In this document: piece by piece, positions 9,692 to 20,838 of the stretch
Numbering within the stretch: the stretch's first letter is position 1
Layout: each line of letters starts with the position of its first letter
Assembly (NCBI RefSeq): GCF_028622875.1
Contig: NZ_CP117709.1
Span: 7,691,001-7,755,000, forward strand
From: Streptomyces sp. MMBL 11-1
Lineage (GTDB): Bacteria; Actinomycetota; Actinomycetes; Streptomycetales; Streptomycetaceae
Length of the DNA stretch: 64,000 nucleotides
Direction: 5' to 3'
The notes under the pieces: generated by a model
Database searches by the model: none
The model's input: the letters and a program-made list of their open reading frames with translations, nothing else
Told to the model about the DNA's origin: nothing
Program-made: the position numbers and the translations under genes

Positions 9692-11482
9692 CTACTGCGG
9701 TCCCGGAACGCACCACGCGTCGATTCGACCTGCCAGGATGTGCGTCGCGACCTGGTCCGGGCGGGCCCGGAAGCCGCTCAGCATGACCGGGGCCCCCAGG
9801 GCCGTGCGTACCGTGTCGGCCGCTTCGAGGGCGTCGAGCACCGTCTCCGGTTCGGCGGTGCCGCCGGGCGGCGCCGCGAGGTCGGCCAGGTCGCACAGGC
9901 CGGCCGCGCGCAGCACGCGCAGCCGGGCCAGTACCGCCTCCGCGGCGTCGGTGAACCCGGTGCGTACGGCGACGGCCGGACCGGCCGGCCACCCGGCGGC
10001 GCGCGCGGTCCCGGCAAAGGCCTCGGCCTCCGCCGTGGCCCGCTCCGGGTCCTTCGGGCACGGCCCCATGTCGATCACGACGAGCGGAGCCGAGGCGTGA
10101 GCACGCCCGCCGAGCGGCACGTCCCCGGCGGCGACGACCACGCCCCGCGGCAGGCCCCGCGACGCGGAGCCCCGGTCCGCCGCCCGGTCCTCGGCGGCGC
10201 CCAGCACGCACCCGTACGTCTGGTCCTCGTGCTCTTCGGTCCCGGGGGCGCCGGAGGTGAGGTCCCGCACGAGGCGCCCGGGCAGGCGGGTGGCGCCCAC
10301 CTCCAGGGGCAGCGCGAGCACACCGGCGGACGGCGGCGCGTCCCCGGCCAGCAGCCGCGTCGCCTGCTCCACCAGGTCGGGGGCGTCGGCCTCGACCCGT
10401 TCCAGCGGGGCCAGCGAAGCGCGGCTGAGCAGGTGCACGGTGAACTGCGGCGCGGGCCTGGCCAGGTATTCCGGGGCGCGCTCGAACCAGCGCATGCTCC
10501 GCTCGCCCGCCGCCCTCAGCTCCCGGACGCCGGGCATACGCCGCCGCTCGTACTCCGCCAGAGCGGTCCCGATGTCGTCCTCGCGCCCCAGGGCCTGCCC
10601 GAGGAGGAACGAGTCCTCCAGCGCCAGACGGGTCCCGGAGCCCACCGAGTAGTGCGCGGTGTGCGCCGCGTCGCCGATCAGCACCACGTTCTCGTGGACG
10701 CACCGGTCGAGGTGGACGGTGGGGAAGTGTGCCCACCGCAGGTCCTTGGCCTGCAGGGGCCTCTCGTCGAGGTGCTCCGCGAAGACCTGTGACCAGTGGC
10801 CGAGGTCCTGCTCCAGATCCTCCCGTGGCCCCTGGCCTCCGCACGGCACCTCCACCACGAACGTGCTGATGCCGTCGCCGTGAGGGTAGCCGTGAGCGAT
10901 GACGGGACCCGCCGAGGTCTCCTCGAAGATGAACGTCATGGCGTCGAACGCGGCGGTGGTGCCGAGCCACGCGAAGCGCGACCGGCCGTATCCGACGCGG
11001 GCCCCCAGCGCCGTCGCGAGGGCGGTCCGGGTCCGGCTGCGCGCTCCGTCGGCGGCGACCACGAGGTCGTAGCGGGAGCGGAGACCGTCGATCTCGACGG
11101 GCGACTCGTAGCGCAGCTCGACACCCGCGTGGAGCGCCTGCCCGGCGAGTTCGGAGAGCAGCTGTTGCCGGGACAGGGCCACGTACCCATGGCCCGCACT
11201 GCGGTGCCGTCGGCCGTGCGCCCGGACCTCGACGTCCTGCCAGGTCACCTGGGAGGAGAGGAGGGCGCCGAGCGACGGCGTCATGAACTCGATCGTGCGG
11301 ACCGCGACGTCGGAGAAGACCACCCCGTACCCGTAGGTCACGTCCTTCGGCGACCGCTCGTGGACGACGACGTCCCAGTCGGGGCGGGCCTTCTTGATCT
11401 GGGTGGCGGCCAGCAGGCCCGCGGGGCCCGCCCCCACACAGGCGACCGTCCTGCGCGCGCTGCCGGAGCGGGGGCCGGTCAC
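9692..11482 (-). CDS. FAD monooxygenase related to salicylyl-CoA 5-hydroxylase / 2-aminobenzoyl-CoA monooxygenase
   Basis: A 596-residue protein starting at a GTG that overlaps the ligase stop (GTGA). The N-terminal ~375 residues are a group A flavin monooxygenase: GAGPAGLLAA (FAD), YGYGVVFSD as in salicylyl-CoA 5-hydroxylase, DLVVAADGARSRTR and LIGDAAHTAHYSVGSGTRLALED. Characterised aminobenzoyl-CoA monooxygenase/reductases carry an ~400-residue old-yellow-enzyme domain; here the C-terminal ~220 residues are shorter and show only weak barrel-like sequence (VMLSGFRARPDQVATHI). The likely substrate is a (chloro)anthraniloyl-CoA from the adjacent ligase. Confidence 0.8.
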   Translation of the reverse strand: MTGPRSGSARRTVACVGAGPAGLLAATQIKKARPDWDVVVHERSPKDVTYGYGVVFSDVAVRTIEFMTPSLGALLSSQVTWQDVEVRAHGRRHRSAGHGYVALSRQQLLSELAGQALHAGVELRYESPVEIDGLRSRYDLVVAADGARSRTRTALATALGARVGYGRSRFAWLGTTAAFDAMTFIFEETSAGPVIAHGYPHGDGISTFVVEVPCGGQGPREDLEQDLGHWSQVFAEHLDERPLQAKDLRWAHFPTVHLDRCVHENVVLIGDAAHTAHYSVGSGTRLALEDSFLLGQALGREDDIGTALAEYERRRMPGVRELRAAGERSMRWFERAPEYLARPAPQFTVHLLSRASLAPLERVEADAPDLVEQATRLLAGDAPPSAGVLALPLEVGATRLPGRLVRDLTSGAPGTEEHEDQTYGCVLGAAEDRAADRGSASRGLPRGVVVAAGDVPLGGRAHASAPLVVIDMGPCPKDPERATAEAEAFAGTARAAGWPAGPAVAVRTGFTDAAEAVLARLRVLRAAGLCDLADLAAPPGGTAEPETVLDALEAADTVRTALGAPVMLSGFRARPDQVATHILAGRIDAWCVPGPQ

Positions 11483-12972
11483 AGGGCCGGGCCAACCTGT
11501 TCCGCGAGCACCCGGCGCAGGATCTTCCCCGCGGGGTTGCGGGGGATCTCGGACACGGTCCGCGCCTCCTTCGGGAGTTTGTACGAGGAGAGCCGCCCGT
11601 GCAGGAAGACGAGGAGGGCGTCGGAGGAGAACGTGGCTCCCTCTTCGACGACGACGAAGGCAAGGGGAACCTCGCCCCACACGTCGTCGGGGACGCCGAT
11701 CACCGCGGCGTCCGCCACTCCGTCGAAACCGGCGATGGCGTTCTCGATCTCGGCGGGGAAGACGTTCTGGCCGCCCCGCTTGATCACGTCCTTCTTGCGG
11801 TCCTTGAGATGGATGTAGCCGCTCGCGTCCATCCAGCCCAGATCGCCGGTGCGGACCCAGTCGTCGATGATGGTGCGGCTCGTCTCGGCCGCGTTGCCGA
11901 CGTAGTGCGACATGCGCCCCGCGGCCAGCACGCACACCTCGCCGATCTCACCGACGGGCAGCGGACGGTTCTGCTCGTCGTGGATCTCGACGCGGATGCC
12001 GGGCACACTCCGTCCGCTGGACTCCAGCGGGATGCTGCCGTCCTTCTCCGTGGACGCGTCCGACAGCCAGGTGCAGAAGGTGCCGCCGGCCTCCGTCATG
12101 CCGTAGATGTTGCGGAAGCCGCAGCCGAAGGCGTGCCGGGCGTCCCGGAGCAGCTCGGGGCTCATCGGCGAGGCGCCGAACATGATCTCGCGCAGCGTGT
12201 TGGGGACCTTGGTGTCCTTTCCGACCGCCATCATCACGAACCGCAGCATCTGCGGCACCATCCATATGTGCGTGATGCCGCGTTCGGTGATCTGCCGCAG
12301 GACGGCCCGGGGCTGGAACTCGCGCATGACGTGCAGGGTGGCTCCCGCCGCGACGTAGTGGAGCGTCGCGGTGATGCTGCCGTGCGACAGCGAGTTGAGG
12401 TTGAGCAGGCGGACGCTGTCGTCCACCCGGGCCTGGGCGAGCCAGGACAGCGTCATCTGCCGCAGCGCGCCCGACGTCTGGAGCACGCCCTTGGGCGCGC
12501 CGGTCGTGCCGGACGTCAGCAGCACCGCGAGCGGGTCGTCCATGGTCGCGGCGAGCGGCGGCGGGGTCCGCCCGGCGACGAGCAGCTTCTGGAACTCCTC
12601 CGAGTCGAAGACGGTCGTCCGGTCCTCGGCGAGGCCGAGCTTCTCCACCGGGCGCTGTTCGCCCATGACGTGCCGGATCTCCATGCGCTCCGCGGCGTCG
12701 GCGAACTCCGTCGGCGACATGGCGTGGTTGACGGGGACGAAGGGCGCCCCCAGGTGTGCCAGGGCGAAGTAACTCGCGATGACTTCGAGCCTGTTGCGCG
12801 AGTACACGGCGACACGGTCGCCGTGCCGGACGCCGTGCTCGCTCAGGTACGCCGCGATCGAATGCGCGGCCCCCCGGAGTTCGAGCCAGGTGAGGCTGCG
12901 GTCGCCCTCCACCACGGCGGGCGCGTCCCCGCGCTGCTGGCAGTGCCGGTCGAGAATCTCACTGAGCCACAT
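11479..12972 (-). CDS. Aryl-CoA ligase (ANL superfamily), probable (chloro)anthranilate-CoA ligase
   Basis: A 497-residue adenylate-forming enzyme. Core motifs are LTSGTTGAPKG (P-loop, ~165-175), YGMTEAGG (~284-291), WVRTGDLGW (~390) and the catalytic Lys in NPAGKILRR near the C terminus. Length and architecture fit acyl/aryl-CoA ligases. The ATG at 12972 has GGAG upstream and overlaps the end of the kynureninase gene by 14 bases; a start at 13002 is possible. Its place between kynureninase and the CoA-ester monooxygenase suggests it activates the anthranilate released by kynureninase; the chlorinated form is inferred from the halogenase. Confidence 0.87.
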   Translation of the reverse strand: MWLSEILDRHCQQRGDAPAVVEGDRSLTWLELRGAAHSIAAYLSEHGVRHGDRVAVYSRNRLEVIASYFALAHLGAPFVPVNHAMSPTEFADAAERMEIRHVMGEQRPVEKLGLAEDRTTVFDSEEFQKLLVAGRTPPPLAATMDDPLAVLLTSGTTGAPKGVLQTSGALRQMTLSWLAQARVDDSVRLLNLNSLSHGSITATLHYVAAGATLHVMREFQPRAVLRQITERGITHIWMVPQMLRFVMMAVGKDTKVPNTLREIMFGASPMSPELLRDARHAFGCGFRNIYGMTEAGGTFCTWLSDASTEKDGSIPLESSGRSVPGIRVEIHDEQNRPLPVGEIGEVCVLAAGRMSHYVGNAAETSRTIIDDWVRTGDLGWMDASGYIHLKDRKKDVIKRGGQNVFPAEIENAIAGFDGVADAAVIGVPDDVWGEVPLAFVVVEEGATFSSDALLVFLHGRLSSYKLPKEARTVSEIPRNPAGKILRRVLAEQVGPAL

Positions 12973-14218
12973 GGGCCTCTCCGATGAGTCTGTGCGCCGC
13001 ATCCGTCCGTCCGCGCGAGAGGCGGTTCGACCCCGCCAGCTCGCCGAGGGCCGTCACGGCATCGTGGATGTCCATGTACGAGACGTAGAGGCTGTTGAAG
13101 CCGAAGCGCAGCAGCGTGGGCGGACGCACATCGCCGATCACACCGCGCTCGGCCAGTTGGTCCATGAGCCGGGACGCGTCCGGGTGGCTCAACGTGACCT
13201 GGCTGCCGCGCCGTTCGTCCTCGCGGGGCGTGACCAGATCGAATCCGAGGCCGGCCAGGTGCTCGTCGAAGCACTCGATGAAGAACCGGCCGAGCAGGAC
13301 GTTCTTCGCCCGGATGTCCTCGATGGACACACCGTCGAACATGTCCAGGGCCGCTTGGAGCGCCGACAGCGAGAGGATGTGCGGCGCGCCGACGCGGAAC
13401 CGCGACATGTCGTCGGCCGGACGGTAGTCGGGCGTCATCTCGAAGGGCGTGGCATGGCTGAGCCATCCGGTCAGGGGCGGGTCGGCGGCGGCGCGGTGCC
13501 GCTGGGCGACGTAGATGTACGCCGGGGCGCCGGGGCCCCCGGACAGGTACTTGTAGCTGCAGCCGACCGCGAGGTCGACGCCGTCCGCGTCCAGCGACAG
13601 CGGCAGGGCTCCGGCGGCGTGGCACAGGTCCCACACCGTGACCGCGCCCGCTCGGTGGGCCCGCGCGGTCACCGCCGCCACGTCGAACGCCTCGCCCGTG
13701 CGGAAGTCGACCGGACTGCCCAGGACGACGGCGACCTCGTCGCCGTACGCGTCCAGGGCGGCACCGATGTCGCCCATGGGGGTCTGCCGGACCTCCAGCC
13801 CGAGGATCCTGGCGACGGAGGACGCGAGGTAGCGGTCCGTGGGGAAGCCGTCGCTGTCGGAGAGGACGACCGTGCGCTCCGGCCTGAGCCGGGCGGCCGT
13901 CGTCAGCGCGTTGAACAGCTGTACGGAGGTGGAGTCGCCGGTCACGGTCTGCCCCGCCGCGGCGCCGATCAGCCGGCCGATGCGGTCGCCCGTCCGCATG
14001 GGGGAGTCCAGCCACCCGTCGTCGGTCCAGCCCTTGATCAGGTGGTCGCGCCACTGCTGCCGCACGGTGCGGTCCAGGGCGTCCGGCACGCCGGCCGGCA
14101 TGGCGCCGAGAGAGTTGCCGTCCAGGTACACGATGCCGGGCGGAAGCTCGAAGCGGTCACGAGCGGGTGCGAGGGGGTCGGCACGGTCCAGCCGCTCGGC
14201 GGCTGCTCGGCTCGTCAT
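12959..14218 (-). CDS. kynU: Kynureninase
   Basis: A 419-residue PLP enzyme cleaving kynurenine to anthranilate and alanine. YLDGNSLGAMP at residues ~31-41 is the family N-terminal signature, VTGDSTSVQLFNAL binds the phosphate, VWDLCHAAGALP holds the cofactor Asp, and GCSYKYLSGGPGAPAYIYV contains the Schiff-base Lys. It lies downstream of dioxygenase and formamidase genes in the same operon, so the substrate is likely kynurenine or its chlorinated analogue. It overlaps the ligase start. Confidence 0.94.
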   Translation of the reverse strand: MTSRAAAERLDRADPLAPARDRFELPPGIVYLDGNSLGAMPAGVPDALDRTVRQQWRDHLIKGWTDDGWLDSPMRTGDRIGRLIGAAAGQTVTGDSTSVQLFNALTTAARLRPERTVVLSDSDGFPTDRYLASSVARILGLEVRQTPMGDIGAALDAYGDEVAVVLGSPVDFRTGEAFDVAAVTARAHRAGAVTVWDLCHAAGALPLSLDADGVDLAVGCSYKYLSGGPGAPAYIYVAQRHRAAADPPLTGWLSHATPFEMTPDYRPADDMSRFRVGAPHILSLSALQAALDMFDGVSIEDIRAKNVLLGRFFIECFDEHLAGLGFDLVTPREDERRGSQVTLSHPDASRLMDQLAERGVIGDVRPPTLLRFGFNSLYVSYMDIHDAVTALGELAGSNRLSRGRTDAAHRLIGEAHVAQ

Positions 14219-14305
14219 GTACGGGATCTCCGATCCGATTCTGGGGTCGTCGTGTCGTGCGGGCGGGCGTCCGTGGACGCCCGCGCCGGGGACGCGGCGA
14301 GGCGG

Positions 14306-14815
14306 TCAGGCTTCCGGCCAGGTGCTGTAGCGTCGCCGTCCGTAGAGCAGGGGCTGGAGGTCCGGCACGGTGGTGACGCCGAAGACCTCGCCGAACACGA
14401 TGATGTGGGTGTCGCCGTCGGCGGTCCTGGTGACCCGGCAGTCCGCGACGGCGTGCGCCTGCTCCAGGAGGTGGGGCCCGCCCCCGCCGGGCGACCACGG
14501 CACCCGGTCGAACCGGTCGGAGTCCCCGGAGCTGAACAGCGCGGCGGCGGACTGCGCCTTTCCGTGCAGCAGGTTCACGGCGAAGGCGCCGCTCTCCAGC
14601 AGGGCGGCGAGCGTGGGACTCTCCGAGCGCAGGCAGGCCAGGACCGTCGGCGGTGACACGCTGAGGCTGCACAGCGAGGAACAGGTCATGCCCCACGGCC
14701 GCCCTTCGCGGTCGTGCGTCGTGACGACGGAGACCCCGGTGGGGAACTCGGACATGAGGGTGCGGAACTCCTCGGGTGTCACGGGTTTGGGGGACATGGT
14801 CGATAGGTCGGTCAC
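14306..14815 (-). CDS. NAD(P)H:flavin oxidoreductase (halogenase partner type)
   Basis: A 169-residue flavin reductase-domain protein with the typical FPTGVSVVTTHDREGRPWGMTCSSLCSLSVSPP flavin-binding region (cited in part; residues ~22-55) and the GxTHxxxFGEV-like C terminus (DTHIIVFGEV). Small flavin reductases supply FADH2 to tryptophan halogenases and two-component monooxygenases, and one usually sits near the halogenase. The GTG start at 14815 overlaps the antiporter stop as GTGA. Confidence 0.9.
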   Translation of the reverse strand: MTDLSTMSPKPVTPEEFRTLMSEFPTGVSVVTTHDREGRPWGMTCSSLCSLSVSPPTVLACLRSESPTLAALLESGAFAVNLLHGKAQSAAALFSSGDSDRFDRVPWSPGGGGPHLLEQAHAVADCRVTRTADGDTHIIVFGEVFGVTTVPDLQPLLYGRRRYSTWPEA

Positions 14816-16107
14816 GAAACGTTTCCTCTCGCTGGTGCGAGCCCAGAGGCCGCATCCGTGTCCAGCAGGCGGCGGTGTTCGGCGCGGTCGATGGTCAGCA
14901 GGGCGGGCCCGGTCAGGGCCGTGGTGGCCAGCGCCATGACGAGGAGGGCGAGGTAGAGCGTGCCGGTCAGCACGCCGGTGCTGTAGCCGATCTGGAGCAC
15001 GATCAGCTCGGTGAGTCCGCGGGTGTTCATCAGCGTCCCGATCCGCAGGGCGTCGAAGTGTCCGTACTGGCCCAGGCGCGCACCGACGTACCCGCCCACC
15101 GCCTTGCCGGCGGTTCCGAGCAGGATGGTGAGCGTGATCAGGACGGCCGACGCGGATCCCAGAGCCTCGGTCAGTACGGTGATGCCACTGACCACGAAGA
15201 AGACGGGCACCAGCGCGTGTCCGACCTTGGTCACGCCGGCCACGGGGCGCTGCCACACCTTGCGGTTCCGGGTGGGGACGGCCAGCCCGGCGAGCACGGC
15301 TCCCACGATCGCGGTCATGCCGTGCTTCTCCATCGTGAAGGCCAGGGCGATGGCGAACAGGGCGACCAGGAGCGCGGCGGCCCTGGGGAACCGTGTACAG
15401 GCACGGGTACTGACGTGGGTCGCGAGCAGCGTGCGCACCGCCACCGCCACGAGTGTGCCCGCGGCGAGGACCCCGGCAGCCCGCAGGAGGCCGCTGATGT
15501 CGCCGGAGCGCAGACCCACCGCCACGGGGAGCAACAGCCACGCCACGCAGTCGATCACGATCGCGGCGAGGAGCGCGGTGCGGCCCGTGGCGGTGTCCGC
15601 CATCCCCCGGTCGTCGAGGATCCGGGCCAGCACCGGGACCGCGGTGATGGACATGGACACCGCGACCACGAGCAGGAAGGAGGCCAGCGGGGCGTCGCCG
15701 CGGGCGGCACGGTCGTCGGTGAGCAGCACCCAGCCCGCGAGCATCAGTCCCGCGGCGAACGCGGGCAGGAACGATCCCGCGATGACCCACCGGGTGGGCT
15801 TGGACCTGGAGCCGGCGGGACGCGGGTGGAGATGGCCGACCATCCCCACCATGAACAGGACGAGACCGGCTTCGGAGATCGTCTTGAGGTTGTCGAGGAC
15901 GGCGTCGGGGAGGAGTGTCCGAAAGGTCTCGGGTCCGAGCAGTTGGATGAGGACGGGGCCGATCAGCAGGCCCGCCACGATCTCGCCGATCACCTCGGGC
16001 TGCCGGGTGGTGCGAGCCACCAGCCGGCCCGCACGCACGACCAGCACCGCAGCACTGAGGACCGCGAGCAGATGAGCGGCTCGAAGCAGTAGTTCCGGGG
16101 CTGTCAC
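14812..16107 (-). CDS. Cation:proton antiporter (CPA2/KefB-type)
   Basis: A 431-residue membrane protein with about 12 hydrophobic segments. It has the CPA2 features QPEVIGEIVAGLLIGP near residue 36 and a helix-5/6 region with SITAVPVLARILDDRG; GLTELIVLQIGYSTG is typical of the C-terminal transporter core. It lies inside the halogenase operon and may export the product or adjust ion balance for it. Transport direction and substrate are not readable from sequence. Confidence 0.85.
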   Translation of the reverse strand: MTAPELLLRAAHLLAVLSAAVLVVRAGRLVARTTRQPEVIGEIVAGLLIGPVLIQLLGPETFRTLLPDAVLDNLKTISEAGLVLFMVGMVGHLHPRPAGSRSKPTRWVIAGSFLPAFAAGLMLAGWVLLTDDRAARGDAPLASFLLVVAVSMSITAVPVLARILDDRGMADTATGRTALLAAIVIDCVAWLLLPVAVGLRSGDISGLLRAAGVLAAGTLVAVAVRTLLATHVSTRACTRFPRAAALLVALFAIALAFTMEKHGMTAIVGAVLAGLAVPTRNRKVWQRPVAGVTKVGHALVPVFFVVSGITVLTEALGSASAVLITLTILLGTAGKAVGGYVGARLGQYGHFDALRIGTLMNTRGLTELIVLQIGYSTGVLTGTLYLALLVMALATTALTGPALLTIDRAEHRRLLDTDAASGLAPARGNVS

Positions 16108-16177
16108 GGGGGTTCCTGTCGGTGTCGGGAGGAGACCGGCCGCCCGGGCCGCGCAGGGCCCGGGCGGCTCGAGAGGC

Positions 16178-18718
<2,541 letters not shown>

Positions 18719-18719
<1 letters not shown>

Positions 18720-19630
18720 CAGAACTCCGTTCGTACGGACCACAGTTCGGGGAAGAAGCGGTGCTCGGCGACCCGGCGGAGCCACTCCACGCCCAGCGTG
18801 CCGCCCGTTCCGGGCTTGTGGCCCATGATCCGTTCGACGGTCAGCAGATGCGTGGTGCGCCAGCGGGAGTACTGGTAGTTCAGCTCGGAGAGGGCCTCGG
18901 CGAGGGCGTGGAGCTGGGGGTCCGTCTCGGGGGACCGGTAGATGGCGGCCCACGCTTCCTCCACGAGCGCGTTCGGCTCGTACGGTTCGGCGTACTCCAC
19001 GGGGACGCACTTCTCGGGGATGCGACCCCTGCGGTGCAGCAGGGACAACGTCGCGTCGTACAGACCCGGCGCCTCCAGGACCGATGTGACCTGCTCGTAC
19101 AGCCACGGAACCGCCCGGTACGCCTCGGCCAGACGGCGCGACTTGTTGCCGAGGGAGAACTCCAACTGCCGGTACATGTACGACTGGAAGCCCGACGCGG
19201 CCCCCAGTTCGTCCCTGAAGTTGGCGAACTCCTTGGGGGTCAGCGTGCTGACCGGCTCCCAGCAGGCGACGAGAACGCGCTGGATGTGCTCGATCCTGCG
19301 GAGATACCGCAGGGACTCGTCGAGCCTGTCGTCGAACAGCAGGTCACGGACGCGGTTGATCTCGGTGAACAGCAGCTTGAACAGCAGTTCCTGGACCTGG
19401 CCCGTGATGTAGAAGGTCAGCTCCGCCGGCTCTTCGGTGCGCGGGTGCTGCAGGCTCAGGAGCGCGTCCACGCTGTGGTAGTCGATGTACGGCGTGCTGT
19501 TCTCGTTGACACGGCCCACGCTGAAGTCCAGGACCGGCTCGCCGTTGGTCTGTTCGGACTGGGCGCGCCGCTCCTCCTCGGTCATCGCGCGGTACGCGCG
19601 GGGCCCTTGTGTAACTCCATCGGTTGCCAT
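18719..19630 (-). CDS. kynA: Tryptophan 2,3-dioxygenase
   Basis: A 303-residue heme dioxygenase opening the indole ring of tryptophan to N-formylkynurenine. YIDYHSVDALLSLQHPR carries the distal His, ELTFYITGQVQELLFKLL is the following family stretch, and RWRTTHLLTVERIMGHK with GTGGTLGVEWL near the C terminus holds the proximal heme His and substrate loop. The ATG at 19630 begins the recognised family sequence and has CTGGAG about 10 bases upstream; the open frame starts earlier without similarity. First gene of the minus operon. Confidence 0.94.
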
Positions 19631-19909
19631 GCGTGATGAACTCCAGTCATGCCTGGTGACCCCTGGAGCGATGTCTGCCACGGGCCACTTTGGATGGGTG
19701 TGGGGCGCATTACTCTGCGGTGGGGAAGGCGAGTTGGCCAAATATCCCCTGAAGCAACCGCGATACAGATGCGGACCCTACGGGACGCAATTTTCCTGCG
19801 TCAAGAGGGTTAGTGACGGCGTTGCGCTGTCCCTTTGACCGGGCTATTGCCCTTTGGGTAAATGCGGCGCACGCTAAGCGGAACCATCCACGTCCATATT
19901 TCTCGGTGA

Positions 19910-19923
19910 CCGAAAATTTTCGG
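19910..19923. promoter_or_regulatory. Perfect 14-bp palindrome, candidate operator
   Basis: CCGAAAATTTTCGG is a perfect inverted repeat in an AT-rich patch of the divergent region. Its size and symmetry suit a dimeric winged-helix regulator such as the neighbouring Rrf2 protein. The role is inferred. Confidence 0.5.
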
Positions 19924-19928
19924 ATTGC

Positions 19929-20115
19929 GGCTCCGGTCTGGCTGATTCTGATGCCCCGGCTCCCCTTTGCCGGGGTGGCGTGAATGGGTTCACGGAGCTT
20001 TCCGGCCCCGAAGTGCCGGGAGGATCCATGGGTGGTGACCGCACGGCTCCGGGTTCAATGGTGGCTCCGGTTTGGCCAATTCTGGTGCCTCCATGCTCCT
20101 TTGCCGGCGGGGCGC
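19929..20115. repeat. Two diverged direct copies of a ~52-base unit
   Basis: Copy 1 (19929-19980) and copy 2 (20063-20115) both begin GGCTCCGGTYTGGC and both contain CTCCTTTGCCGG or CCCCTTTGCCGG near the end, with most positions in between shared. Their starts are 134 bases apart. They could be repeated regulator sites or a local duplication. Confidence 0.6.
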
Positions 20116-20233
20116 GCATGGTCATATGTGGCGTTCTGGCCGGTGAGCGTGGCGTCAGGATCCGTCGGCTCGCAGGCAGTTGGCGGACGGGCGACCCTGG
20201 GCGGGAACCAGGACAACTGCTATCCTGAGTGTC

Positions 20234-20716
20234 GTGAAGATGTCGTTGACGGTTGAGTGGACCATCCATGTGTGCCTCACGCTGGCATGCGCACCACCTG
20301 GGGAGTCCGTGCATGCCGGCGCACTGGCGGAGTTCCACGGACTGCCGAAGCCCTACCTCACGAAGCAGCTCCAGGCCCTCGTGAGGTCCGGAGTCCTGCG
20401 TTCCTCCCCAGGGGTGCGAGGCGGCTTCTCCCTGGCGCGCCCCAGCGCCGAGATCACGCTGATGGACATCGTCGCGGCAGTGGAGGGCCGAGCCGAGCTC
20501 TTCCAGTGCGTAGAGATCCGGAAAAGCGGCGTGATCGCCGAGTCCGGTCTGAGTAACATGAATCTTCCGTGCATCGTTCAGGTCGAGATGGCAAAGGCTG
20601 AGATGGTCTGGCGAAAGGCCCTGGCCGCGCAGACCATTGAGGATCTCGCCAAGCGTCTGGAAAAGGGTGCACCCCATGTGGTGGATGTCACCCGCAAGTG
20701 GATCGCAGCGATCTGA
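20234..20716 (+). CDS. Rrf2-family transcriptional regulator
   Basis: A 160-residue winged-helix protein of the Rrf2/IscR family. The N terminus (KMSLTVEWTIHVCLTLA) and HGLPKPYLTKQLQALVRSGV give the helix-turn-helix, and GVRGGFSLARPSAEITLMDIVAAVEG is the conserved wing and dimer helix. IscR-type regulators bind a cluster with three Cys; here only two Cys lie in that region (FQCVEI and NLPCIVQ), so an effector other than a classical [2Fe-2S] cluster is possible. GTG 20234 is preferred over ATG 20240 because the family starts Met-Lys. It sits at the hub of the divergent locus and is its likely pathway regulator. Confidence 0.86.
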   Translation: MKMSLTVEWTIHVCLTLACAPPGESVHAGALAEFHGLPKPYLTKQLQALVRSGVLRSSPGVRGGFSLARPSAEITLMDIVAAVEGRAELFQCVEIRKSGVIAESGLSNMNLPCIVQVEMAKAEMVWRKALAAQTIEDLAKRLEKGAPHVVDVTRKWIAAI

Positions 20717-20838
20717 GCCCAGACGCCCCGTTCTCTACTCTTTCCCGGGATACCTCCGGCGCTGGGTGCTTCGTCGCGCACCTCTCGCCAGCGAGCACCC
20801 TCGGCATGCACTATCGGAATTACAGGCAGAAGGGTGCC

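Larger units (their letters stand above)
19631..20233. promoter_or_regulatory. Divergent control region between the two pathway arms
   Basis: About 600 bases, less GC-rich than its surroundings, separating the TDO-led operon (minus) from the Rrf2 regulator and exporter (plus). It holds a 14-bp perfect palindrome and a diverged ~52-base direct repeat (listed separately). Short ORFs here lack credible starts or codon bias. Both arms probably start transcription in it. Confidence 0.65.

Noticed and set aside
19984..20256. Small frames in the divergent region before the Rrf2 gene
   Set aside because: They cover the direct repeats, lack ribosome sites and show no coding bias; treated as regulatory DNA.
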